A DNA stretch of 64,000 nucleotides, taken from the NCBI RefSeq assembly GCF_900105905.1, contig NZ_FNSV01000005.1, positions 8,823,501-8,887,500 of the forward strand, given 5' to 3'. Each line of letters opens with the position of its first letter. The stretch's first letter is position 1. The translations under genes and the position numbers were made by a program. Positions 41,287 to 49,228 of the stretch are shown here, piece after piece. The notes under the pieces were generated by a model. That model was not told the DNA's origin. It saw only the letters and a program-made list of their open reading frames with translations, and did no database searches. The DNA comes from Rhodococcus koreensis (GTDB lineage: Bacteria; Actinomycetota; Actinomycetes; Mycobacteriales; Mycobacteriaceae).

Positions 41287-42477
41287 CTACGCAGAGTGCG
41301 AGGATCGATCAGCGCGAATTGTCCGGAGACGCTGAACCAGGAGGCCGATCAAGACGCGCGGCACGCGCGGCGCAACTTCCAAGAGCAACCACCGGTACTC
41401 GAGAATTCGCTGCTCGCGGGGAGTGCGGTCGAGAATGCGTTGCAGAGCGGCTTCCAGCTCGGCGTCGCGGATTCCCCGGGCGCGCATCGCGTCGAGGTTC
41501 TCCTTCGCGAAGGGGAAAGCCCCCGACGTGACGTGCATGCGGTTCATTCTCTCGATCGGGATCGTATGGGGAAGCGTCTCACACCGTTCCAGCCCTCCGG
41601 CGATGTACAGGTTGATCATTGTGCGGATGCACTTTTCGCACTTCCCGCAGTTGTAGTCGCCGTCCCAGTTCAAATTGCACACGCGCAGGTGGCGCATCGC
41701 CAGATCGCTGTCCTTGATGGCCTCGGCCTTGTCGATCCGGTGGGCCTCCGTACCGTCCTGAACGATCTCGAGGTTTCCGCTCGACCACAGCGGATCGAGA
41801 TCCGGATGACTCCCGTGCGGGGTCATGTTGCCCGTGTCGTAGGACCCGGACGCGGCCACAATCACCTTGCGTAGGTGGGGTGAGAGAAGGAGCGCCACAT
41901 GTGCGAGCGCAGCGCCATGTGCGGTGCTACCCCAGTTGTTTCCGTGTCTCGTGTGGAGAAACTGGAGGTCGGTACGAATCTCGATCAGCTCTACTCCCAT
42001 CTCGGCAGCAACTTCGCGCGCACCTGCCGATATTCGCTCGTATGGTTTCGGGCGACGAGGATCGATGTCGAATCCGTGCACCAGGATGAGATGCGTGATC
42101 TCGGCTCGATTCTCCAGAACGGAGTAGAACGCGTCGAGACCGCCACTGAAGAAGCATCCGACGCCGCCGCCCTCACGATCGCTTGTTGAAATGACGGGCG
42201 CGACGACGCTCGGGGTGTGGAGTTGCGGGTACCACGAGTGCAGTAGGTCACGTGCCTGTTCGGCACCGGACAGCGCGGCAGGATCGACGGGGGCGTCGAG
42301 CTCCAAGTCCTGCTCGGTCGTCATCGCCACCACGACTCCCGGGGGCAGCCAGGGCGTTCCGCTCCGGTCCAGGGAAACGTTGGCCGATGTCTGCACGGTG
42401 AAGTGCTTGCCATCGATGGAGAACACCGATTTGATGACGTTCACCCCGACGAGGTCGATGGATGCTTGGACTGCCAT
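41287..42477 (-). CDS. QueC-like PP-loop protein, degenerate motif (paralogue A)
   Basis: A 396-residue protein of the ATP-pyrophosphatase (PP-loop) superfamily. An N-terminal beta domain of about 70 residues precedes the PP-loop FFSGGLDAF at 109-117, where the usual SGGxDS serine is Ala. The C-terminal cysteine cluster DYNCGKCEKCIRTM resembles the zinc site of QueC. It is a paralogue of the protein at 44214-45404, with exactly the same length, on the opposite strand. The start at 42477 (MAVQASID) has GAGAGGGA upstream. A nucleotide or metabolite amidation/adenylation role is possible, perhaps weakened by the Ser-to-Ala change. Confidence 0.75.
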   Translation of the reverse strand: MAVQASIDLVGVNVIKSVFSIDGKHFTVQTSANVSLDRSGTPWLPPGVVVAMTTEQDLELDAPVDPAALSGAEQARDLLHSWYPQLHTPSVVAPVISTSDREGGGVGCFFSGGLDAFYSVLENRAEITHLILVHGFDIDPRRPKPYERISAGAREVAAEMGVELIEIRTDLQFLHTRHGNNWGSTAHGAALAHVALLLSPHLRKVIVAASGSYDTGNMTPHGSHPDLDPLWSSGNLEIVQDGTEAHRIDKAEAIKDSDLAMRHLRVCNLNWDGDYNCGKCEKCIRTMINLYIAGGLERCETLPHTIPIERMNRMHVTSGAFPFAKENLDAMRARGIRDAELEAALQRILDRTPREQRILEYRWLLLEVAPRVPRVLIGLLVQRLRTIRADRSSHSA

Positions 42478-43210
42478 GCCTTGATCCCTCTCTTCACGGT
42501 GATGATGCCAGGCACGCGCGTCCCCGGTCATCACACCACCGAATCCCGATTCCACCATCTTCCGTCGAAGTGTGCCGTACTGGCACGATCTTCCCGAACG
42601 TGACCCACAAAGTAACGCCCACAGATGTGTTCAGGCAGATCAAGATCCGGCGCGGATCTGACGGTCGCCGCATACGGTACGGCCTATGTCGGCCACTGGG
42701 TCAACGGGTTGGCAATTACAGCAATGGTTTTGAGTGGCGATGTCGCTGCGGACATAGTGACCTCGATACACCCAGGTGACAGCCAGATCGGCGCCGGTGG
42801 TGGCCTCGAACACCGAGGGTGTCGGGGACCTGGGCGACGGTGCGTTCGCAAACCAACCCCGCGCTCGCGCAGTTGCGCGTCGAGGGTGGTCAGGTGGGCG
42901 CAGCGCATCGACCTGACGTTCTGAGTCCAATTCCAAAGGGGTAGTTCGACAGTCCAGTTCGTGAGGAGGCCCGGTAACCGACCTCAGGTATTGGAGATCC
43001 ATGGATTCCCGTACCCGACCCGTCCGTCTGTCATCACTGCCGATGGGGATGGCGAGTCGATTTTCGGTGCTGGGTATGGTGAATCAGTTCGAATCAGTAA
43101 CTGTGCCAACTTCCGAGAGACCACCGAGCAGGAAAATAGGCGCGTAGCGGTGTATTTCGAGGCGTGACACGTCGCCGCCGCACAGCGCCCGACCGAAGGG
43201 CCGCTCCACC
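42478..43210. other. 733-bp region without a confident gene
   Basis: This stretch separates PP-loop paralogue A from the hydrolase. Base composition is lower in GC in places and frames are short. Peptides such as VFEATTGADLAVTWVYRG (minus strand, about 42740-42800) look protein-like, so decayed coding DNA is possible, but no start, ribosome site or family could be supported. Confidence 0.4.
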
Positions 43211-44083
43211 ATGCCTGTTGAAAGTAAGTCCAGCTTTGTTCTCATCGCCGATCGTCGGTTGCATTACTGCACTGCCGGAGATGGGTCGGTGTCGGTGTTC
43301 TTCGAGGCTGGGATGGGAAAGAGTCGATCGACCTGGTCGCTTGTTCAACCACTGGTTGCCGAGTTTGCACACACCATCGTGTATGACCGCGCTGGGCACG
43401 GACTCAGCGACCCCGACGAGACCGGACGCGATTTCGATCGGATACTCGACGACCATCTGGCCGTCCTCGACGCCACCGTCGACCGCCCCTGCGTCGTTGT
43501 GGGACACAGCTACGGCGGCCCGGTGGTACGCGTGGCGGCGAACCGTCGACCGGACACGATCAAGGCCGTCGCTCTGGTCGACGAAGTGTCGGAGATCTGC
43601 AAACCCGAGCGGATGATGGCAGCCATGCGGGGTGCTTCGGTGCTGTACGGTTCGCAGGTGATTCTGGCGCGGTTGAAACTTCTTCGCCCGCTGCTGGGGA
43701 AGTCCTACTACCGCTTCTTGCAGGGTGCGGCGCTGAAGGAAGCGGTCGACGAGGGATCGACGATGAACTCCGTCCGCGCTGCGCGGGCCGAGTGGCGAGC
43801 CTTCCGCGAAAGTTTCACTGCGCTTCACGACAGTGGCCCCCACATACCCGACGTCTCGCTCACCACGATCTCGTCGAACAGGATCCCACCCGAGAAGGAT
43901 CGCGATCGCGATTTCCTCGGCATCGCGCACCGCCGAACCGCGGAACTCTCCCCGTCCGGACGGCACGTCTATTCGGTGAACCGTCATCACTACATTCCGC
44001 TGGTCGAACCCCATCTCGTCGCGCAGGAGATTCGGGACTTGGTCAGGCAGGTAGGCGCCGCTGCGGGGCCCGGTGCTCAGTGA
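43211..44083 (+). CDS. alpha/beta hydrolase
   Basis: A 290-residue alpha/beta-hydrolase. VFFEAGMGKSRSTWSLVQP, YDRAGHGLSDPDETG, the nucleophile VVGHSYGGPV and a late SVNRHHYIPLVEP (catalytic His) are the family sequence. There is a helical cap of about 90 residues. It lies between the two divergent PP-loop genes, 130 bp before paralogue B on the same strand. Whether it acts with them is unknown. Confidence 0.88.
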   Translation: MPVESKSSFVLIADRRLHYCTAGDGSVSVFFEAGMGKSRSTWSLVQPLVAEFAHTIVYDRAGHGLSDPDETGRDFDRILDDHLAVLDATVDRPCVVVGHSYGGPVVRVAANRRPDTIKAVALVDEVSEICKPERMMAAMRGASVLYGSQVILARLKLLRPLLGKSYYRFLQGAALKEAVDEGSTMNSVRAARAEWRAFRESFTALHDSGPHIPDVSLTTISSNRIPPEKDRDRDFLGIAHRRTAELSPSGRHVYSVNRHHYIPLVEPHLVAQEIRDLVRQVGAAAGPGAQ

Positions 44084-44187
44084 CGCAGGCTTCCTTCGTT
44101 CCCGGTCCCACTCCGATGGTTGCTCGGCCGACGACGACACGGTGCGGTAACTTGCGAGAGTCACACAGAGCTGAACGAGGAACTCGA

Positions 44188-44223
44188 ATGAATACCTATA
44201 TTGAGGTGCGGCAATGGAACTGA
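44188..44223 (+). CDS. possible 11-residue leader peptide before PP-loop gene B
   Basis: GAGGAACTCG precedes an ATG whose frame (MNTYIEVRQWN) ends at a TGA inside the fourth codon of the PP-loop gene. Translation of the short frame would cross that gene's own start, so it could couple or control it. Very short; may be chance. Confidence 0.25.
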   Translation: MNTYIEVRQWN

Positions 44224-45404
44224 AGGCTTCGGTGTCGGTTGACGACACGTACCGCTCGACTGCGGAGCTGGTGATCGATGGCGAATCGTTCACCGTGTGG
44301 ACCGAGTCCGACGTGGCTGTCGATGTCACCGGTACCCCGTGGCTGCCCACGCTTCGTGTGACAGCGATGCGAAAAGGGTTGCAGCTCGCAATCACCCCGG
44401 CCGTCGACAATACCGCGTTGGAGGGCAGCCTGGCCGCCCAGGACGTGCTGCTCGACTGGTTCCCCGAGATGCTTCAGCGCACCTCCACGCAGGCCGAGAC
44501 CGCGGCACCCAGCCCGCTGGAACAGGACCGTCGAGGGGTCGGGTGCTTCTTCTCCGGTGGCGTGGACTCCTTCTACACCGCACTGAAGCATCTCGATGAG
44601 ATCACGCACTTGATCATCATCCACGGACTGGATATCAGTCTCGACAACCACGTGCTGTGGGAGGAGGCGGTCGATCGGGCCCGGACGATGGCGACCGAAC
44701 TCGGAAAGGAGCTGATCGAGGTCCGATCCAATGTTCGCCTGCTCCACGCCAAGCACGGACCGCACTGGCAGAGCCAGGCACACGGCGCCTTCCTCGCCCA
44801 CGTTTCGCTACTATTGTCCCCTCACCTGCGCAAGGTCTACATTCCGGCGTCCGACGACGAATCGCGGCTTGCCCCGCTCGGGACGCATCCCGACCTCGAC
44901 CCGCTGTGGTCGAGCAGTGATGTCGAGATCGTGCACGACGGCATCGAAGCGGACCGTGTTGCCAAACTGGCCCGCATCAAGGAGTCCGCGGTCGCCATGA
45001 ATCACCTGCGGGTGTGCTGGTGGAATCTGGCGAGCAAATACAACTGCGGCCGATGCGAGAAGTGCCTGCGGACGATGATCGGACTCCACATCGTGGGTGC
45101 ATCCGGACAGTGCACGAGCCTGCCCCGGGAGATCCCGTCGAGGGCGGTCCGCCGCATGTACTTGAACGCTGCCGGGGAGGGCGGTGAGCTGTTCGCTCGC
45201 GAGAACCTCGAGCGGCTGGCGGAGCTCGGCGAAGCCGATACCGAACTCGTCCGTTCCCTGAGCTATGCGGTCAACCGCAACAAGTTTCAGGAATTCCTCG
45301 TGACCGCCCGTTTCTATGTCATCGACGTGGGCTTCGGGCTGGTGCGATACCAGGCACGAAAACTCTTCGGCAGCAACCGGCCGGCCAAGACGACGGCTTT
45401 ATGA
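44214..45404 (+). CDS. QueC-like PP-loop protein, intact motif (paralogue B)
   Basis: A 396-residue paralogue of the protein at 41287-42477. The PP-loop CFFSGGVDSFYT (SGGVDS at 114-119) is intact. Further shared blocks are EITHLIIIHGLDI, LIEVRSNVRLLHAKHGPHW, AHVSLLLSPHLRKVYIPAS, HPDLDPLWSSSDVEIVHDG and the zinc-type cluster KYNCGRCEKCLRTM. The C-terminal extension carries VIDVGFGLVRYQARKLF. QueC itself is about 230 residues, so this is a longer, separate subfamily. It should activate a carboxylate or keto group with ATP; the substrate is unknown. Confidence 0.8.
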   Translation: MELKASVSVDDTYRSTAELVIDGESFTVWTESDVAVDVTGTPWLPTLRVTAMRKGLQLAITPAVDNTALEGSLAAQDVLLDWFPEMLQRTSTQAETAAPSPLEQDRRGVGCFFSGGVDSFYTALKHLDEITHLIIIHGLDISLDNHVLWEEAVDRARTMATELGKELIEVRSNVRLLHAKHGPHWQSQAHGAFLAHVSLLLSPHLRKVYIPASDDESRLAPLGTHPDLDPLWSSSDVEIVHDGIEADRVAKLARIKESAVAMNHLRVCWWNLASKYNCGRCEKCLRTMIGLHIVGASGQCTSLPREIPSRAVRRMYLNAAGEGGELFARENLERLAELGEADTELVRSLSYAVNRNKFQEFLVTARFYVIDVGFGLVRYQARKLFGSNRPAKTTAL

Positions 45405-45560
45405 GTCCGACGATCGCGGGCTGAGCCGTCATGTGGCGGTGCTGTGATGGCGGCATTTCGTAGCCAGGAGCATCATCTCGGTGACGTGCTCGTCGATGAC
45501 GACCGTGTCGAACGGATCGGCCACGGGGCCACACGGCCCAGCTGGCCCGAGCGGCGTCCC

Positions 45561-45640
45561 CAGCACCGCCACGGCGGCCACCAGCCAGGGCAGACGCCGC
45601 CGCGGCACGCCCGGCTTCGGTCGGGATTGCGGGGTCCGGT
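45561..45640 (-). pseudogene. DUF3105 N-terminal remnant
   Basis: On the minus strand this encodes RPKPGVPRRRLPWLVAA, closely matching HPKPGGPRRRLPWLVAA of the DUF3105 protein at 39960-40682. It is joined directly to the downstream flank of the GntR gene, whereas in the other copy about 100 bp lie between. No intact gene remains. The rest of 45405-45660 shows no supported feature. Confidence 0.7.
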
Positions 45641-45660
45641 CGCACGGCGGTGCGGGTGAT

Positions 45661-46284
45661 CTACCGCCGCGCCATTGCTGCGATCCGGAGATCGCGGGTG
45701 CGCGCCTGGTGCGCGATCATCAGGATTCGCGCCTTCTCGGCATCGCCGGCCTGCACCGCGGTCAGGATCTCGCGGTGTTCCGATTCGATCTGCTGCAGAT
45801 TGGACGAGGCCTGCGCTTCCTCGGCGTCGTAGACCCGCAACTGGGCGTCCAGCCGGTCCATCAGTTGCGTGATGGTCTGATTGTGTGCCGCGCTCCGAAG
45901 CGCGCCGTGCCATTCGTTGTGAAGCGCCAGGCTCGTCGAGGGGTCGGGTGATTCGATCGCCTGCTCGAACAGTCGGGTCAACCGTGCAAGGTCCAATTCG
46001 GTGTGACGGGTCGCGGCGGAGTAGGCGATCGCGGACTCGAGTGCGATCCGTGCCTCGCAGATCTCGAGAACCTCTTCGGCGGTGCGTTCACGTACGCGGT
46101 ATCCGCGCGGTGCCTGAACAACCAGCCCCTCGTATTCGAGCCGTTGCAGCGCTTCCCGCACCGGTGTGCGGGACAGTCCCAGCTCCGCGCCGATCGTCGC
46201 CGGTATCAGCATCGTCCCGGGCCGATCGGCGCCACCCGTTATCCGCTCACGTAGCTGCTTGTACACCGATGATTCTCTCTCCAC
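45661..46284 (-). CDS. GntR family (FCD) transcriptional regulator
   Basis: A 207-residue regulator. The N-terminal winged helix reads LIPATIGAELGLSRTPVREALQRLEYEGLV, and the C-terminal FCD domain includes EICEARIALESAIAYSAATRH, LHNEWHGALRSAAHN and the final IESEHREILTAVQAGDAEKARILM with its metal-ligand histidines. GTG 46284 has AGGGGA upstream; an upstream start would add 14 residues. It diverges from the organosulfur ABC operon and likely controls it. Its 3' part is duplicated in the mosaic at 40757-41160. Confidence 0.9.
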   Translation of the reverse strand: MERESSVYKQLRERITGGADRPGTMLIPATIGAELGLSRTPVREALQRLEYEGLVVQAPRGYRVRERTAEEVLEICEARIALESAIAYSAATRHTELDLARLTRLFEQAIESPDPSTSLALHNEWHGALRSAAHNQTITQLMDRLDAQLRVYDAEEAQASSNLQQIESEHREILTAVQAGDAEKARILMIAHQARTRDLRIAAMARR

Positions 46285-46371
46285 CGAGTTCCCCTGTCCG
46301 GGCACGAACGCCGTGCCGTGAAGCAAGCCTTACCAGAGGCGGACAACCGAAGTAAAGAGTTTGAATCCATG

Positions 46372-46395
46372 TGTATACAGATGCAGACAACGTTG
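46372..46395. promoter_or_regulatory. candidate GntR operator region
   Basis: Two small perfect palindromes, TGTATACA (46372-46379) and CAACGTTG (46388-46395), lie 16 bp apart in the divergent region. TGTATACA fits the general FadR/FCD pattern of GT and AC half sites. Assignment is tentative. Confidence 0.4.
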
Positions 46396-46439
46396 TGCAG
46401 ATGTTCGTAGGCTCCTCGGCGTCAGCACAAGGAGAAGCC

Positions 46440-46514
46440 ATGAATATCCACTCAGCGCGAGTTCGTATCCGAAAATCAGCACAACCCGGATCAGGTGTCG
46501 CCGGGAATGTCTGA
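46440..46514 (+). CDS. possible 24-residue leader peptide of the organosulfur operon
   Basis: AAGGAG five bases upstream of an ATG opens MNIHSARVRIRKSAQPGSGV..., ending at a TGA within the start of the permease gene. It is basic at its N-terminus and resembles in layout the short leader peptides seen before sulfur-assimilation operons in actinobacteria. It overlaps the permease ATG by 8 bases, allowing coupling. Confidence 0.45.
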   Translation: MNIHSARVRIRKSAQPGSGVAGNV

Positions 46515-47367
46515 GACACAACTTGCTGCACCGCGAGCCGCCCGGGCCGAGCCGACGGAGGATCCCCGCCGGCCGCGACGTTCCGTTCCTCGCTACCGAC
46601 TTCAACCGTTGTCGTTGCTGCAGTGGGTGGTGCCCGTCCTCGTGATTCTCGGCTGGCAATGGGCGTCCTCGACCGGGGCGATCTCACCCTCGATCCTGCC
46701 TCCACCCAGCAAGGTCCTGGCCACTGCAGACCAATTGTGGGCCGCGGGAGAGCTGCAGCGGCACCTGACGGTCAGCCTGCGGCGGATCCTGATCGGGTTC
46801 GCCCTCGGAGCATCGATCGGACTCGCGCTCGGCTTCGTCGTCGGACTGTCGAAGATCGCCGAGGGGTTGGTGGACCGCACCCTGCAGATGCTGCGTGCCC
46901 TTCCGCACCTCGCCCTGGTCCCGCTGCTGATCGCGGCGTTCGGCATCGGTGAACTCCCGAAGGTCGTGCTCGTGACCTTGGGTGTGATCTTTCCCGTGTA
47001 CCTCAACACCGTCGCGGGAATTCGCACCGTCGATCCGAAACTCGTTCAGCTGGGCGAGTCCTACGGACTGGGCCGGGGCGCTCGCATACGGGACATCATC
47101 ATTCCCGGGGCCATGCCGATGATTCTCACGGGCATCCGGTATGCGCTGGGAGTCGCCTGGCTGACGCTGGTGATCGCCGAGACGATCGCCACCAGCGAGG
47201 GCATCGGGTTCCTGGCCCAGAACGGCCGGGACATGCTGCGCAACGACCGGATCGTTCTCGCGATCCTGCTGTACGCAGTCGCAGGACTACTCGCCGACCA
47301 GATCACCAGGCTGATCGAAGCCCGGGTTCTGCGGTGGAATCCCCACTACCAGGGAGGGAATCGCTGA
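46507..47367 (+). CDS. ABC transporter permease, sulfonate/nitrate/taurine type
   Basis: A 286-residue SsuC/TauC-type inner-membrane permease with six helices. The domain shows LLQWVVPVLVILGWQWA, VSLRRILIGFALGASIGLALGF, LRALPHLALVPLLIAAFGIGELPK, VYLNTVAGIRTVDPKLVQLGES and the EAA loop area DIIIPGAMPMILTGIRYAL. Its stop overlaps the start of the ATPase gene (TGATG). First large gene of a five-gene operon. Fragments of it occur in the mosaic at 40.8-41.2 kb. Confidence 0.92.
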   Translation: MSETQLAAPRAARAEPTEDPRRPRRSVPRYRLQPLSLLQWVVPVLVILGWQWASSTGAISPSILPPPSKVLATADQLWAAGELQRHLTVSLRRILIGFALGASIGLALGFVVGLSKIAEGLVDRTLQMLRALPHLALVPLLIAAFGIGELPKVVLVTLGVIFPVYLNTVAGIRTVDPKLVQLGESYGLGRGARIRDIIIPGAMPMILTGIRYALGVAWLTLVIAETIATSEGIGFLAQNGRDMLRNDRIVLAILLYAVAGLLADQITRLIEARVLRWNPHYQGGNR

Positions 47368-48098
47368 TGCCGCCCACCGACCTCGTCGGCCTCGAATTGT
47401 CCGGAATCGGCCACCGCTACCGGGACAAGACCGTTCTCCACGATATCGACCTGAGTGTCGCGCCCGGCGAGTTCGTCTCGTTCCTCGGACCCAGCGGGGT
47501 CGGCAAGTCCACGCTTCTGCGCATCATCGCCGGCCTCGAACAACCGACGCGCGGCGCGGTCGAATCCACCGGCGACAGGTCGGGCGGCCCGATGTCGCGG
47601 ATGATGTTCCAGGAGGATCGACTGCTGCCGTGGCGGAATGTCCTGGACAACGTGCAGCTCGGAACCCGGCACCAACGCGAACGCGCAGTGGAGCTGCTGA
47701 ACGAAGTAGGTTTGTCCGGGCGTGAGACCGACTGGCCGTCAGAACTTTCGGGCGGACAACGTCAACGGGTGGCGCTCGCCCGAGCGTTGCTGCACCGGCC
47801 TCACGTCCTCCTCCTCGACGAGCCCTTCGGCGCTCTGGACGCGATCACTCGCGTGGCCATGCAGCAACTCCTCGAACGCGTCCTGGCCGAGCAACCGAGA
47901 ACGGTCCTGCTCGTGACCCACGATGTGGAGGAGGCACTTGTGCTGTCCGACCGTGTGCTCCTCCTGACCGAACAGGGCATCACCCGCGATCTGCGGATCG
48001 GGCAGGCCAGGCCACGGCACCGTGGAGACGCCCAACTCGCCGCCTGGAAGGAGGAGTTGCTCGACGGACTCCTCCAGGCAGACAACGCACTCGCCTGA
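47367..48098 (+). CDS. ABC transporter ATP-binding protein, sulfonate type
   Basis: A 243-residue SsuB/TauB-type ATPase. Walker A GPSGVGKST, Q-loop MMFQEDRLLPWRNVLDNV, signature LSGGQRQRVALARALL, Walker B VLLLDEPFGALD and the switch VTHDVEEAL are all intact. It shares one base with the permease stop and is 32 bp before the binding-protein gene. It powers uptake of the sulfonate-like compound bound by the following lipoprotein. Confidence 0.93.
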   Translation: MPPTDLVGLELSGIGHRYRDKTVLHDIDLSVAPGEFVSFLGPSGVGKSTLLRIIAGLEQPTRGAVESTGDRSGGPMSRMMFQEDRLLPWRNVLDNVQLGTRHQRERAVELLNEVGLSGRETDWPSELSGGQRQRVALARALLHRPHVLLLDEPFGALDAITRVAMQQLLERVLAEQPRTVLLVTHDVEEALVLSDRVLLLTEQGITRDLRIGQARPRHRGDAQLAAWKEELLDGLLQADNALA

Positions 48099-48130
48099 TC
48101 CCCAGTCTCACCGAAAGGTCTTCACCCCTC

Positions 48131-49216
48131 ATGTCACCCCGCGTCCCTTCACAATTGCGCGCCCTCGATCGGCGAGGATTCCTCAAGGCGGCAGGCGCCG
48201 GAGTCCTCGGCCTCTCCGCTCTCTCGCTGACTGGTTGCGGCGCATCGGCTTCCGGCTCCGCCGGCGGTCCCTTGACCGAGGTGCGATACGCATTGATCGG
48301 CGACGGGAAGGCAGAGCCCGGCACCATCCTGCGCAACAATCTCGGCGGATTCGACCTCGCCAAGGATCTTGGAGTCCCTGTCCAGTGGCCGTCGGGATTC
48401 CCGGCCTCCCTTCCGGTCATGGAAGCCGTCAAGTCCGGAAGTGTCGACTTCTCCTTCGCCACCGCCACTGCGGTGATCTACGCGATCGGTGGTGGCGTAC
48501 CGATCGTTCCGCTGGTCGCGTATCCACTTCCGGCCAACGAGGTGGACATCCTCGTTCCGCAGGGATCGGACATCAAGTCGGGTGCAGATCTGCGAGGACG
48601 CAAGGTCGCGGATCATCGCGGCACCACCGGGACGTACAGCTTGGTGAAGTACCTGGAATCGGTGGGCCTCACACTCGAAGACGTCGAATACGTCAATCTT
48701 CCCGCTGCGGACGCGGAAGCGGCCTTCGCGGAGGGCAAGGTCGACGCGTGGATCAGTTGGCAGCCCACCATCGAGTTGGCCAAGCGCAAACACAACGCGG
48801 TCGCGCTGCCTGACGTGAAGACCTACGACTACGCCTTCTTCGTCGCAAGTGAGGACTTCGCATTCAATCACCCGGATACCGCGGCCACACTGGTCCGGAA
48901 CGTGCGTGATGCGCAGCGCTGGATCGACGGCAATCCCGAGGTCGCGGTAGCCGCATTTGCCGAGCTGGGTGGTTTCGGGAACAGTGATCTCGAGGAGAAG
49001 GTGTATCTCGACCTGGTGAAGGCGAAGCGCCTGTCCTACTCCGGCGCCGGAGAATTCACTGCCGTCGATGCGGCGGCGATCAACGGAACCCAGGACCTGG
49101 CGGACAACTTTCACGAACTCGGCGTGTATCCGGAGCGCGTCGACGTCACAACCTGGTTGCAGGATTCGCGGTTCGACTCGATCAAGTCCGTCATCACTCA
49201 GGCTCTTGCAAAGTAG
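48131..49216 (+). CDS. ABC substrate-binding lipoprotein, sulfonate type
   Basis: A 361-residue SsuA-like binding protein. The N-terminus has RRGFLKAAGAG, a Tat-type motif, and a lipobox LTGC, so it is probably exported folded and lipid-anchored. The body (VRYALIGDGKAEP, WPSGFPASLPVMEAVKSGSVDFSFA, GVPIVPLVAYPLPANEVDILV, GTTGTYSLVKYLESVGL, FAEGKVDAWISWQPTIELA) fits the family for alkanesulfonates and related anions. It precedes the monooxygenase gene by 12 bp. Confidence 0.92.
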   Translation: MSPRVPSQLRALDRRGFLKAAGAGVLGLSALSLTGCGASASGSAGGPLTEVRYALIGDGKAEPGTILRNNLGGFDLAKDLGVPVQWPSGFPASLPVMEAVKSGSVDFSFATATAVIYAIGGGVPIVPLVAYPLPANEVDILVPQGSDIKSGADLRGRKVADHRGTTGTYSLVKYLESVGLTLEDVEYVNLPAADAEAAFAEGKVDAWISWQPTIELAKRKHNAVALPDVKTYDYAFFVASEDFAFNHPDTAATLVRNVRDAQRWIDGNPEVAVAAFAELGGFGNSDLEEKVYLDLVKAKRLSYSGAGEFTAVDAAAINGTQDLADNFHELGVYPERVDVTTWLQDSRFDSIKSVITQALAK

Positions 49217-49228
49217 GTATCACCACAC

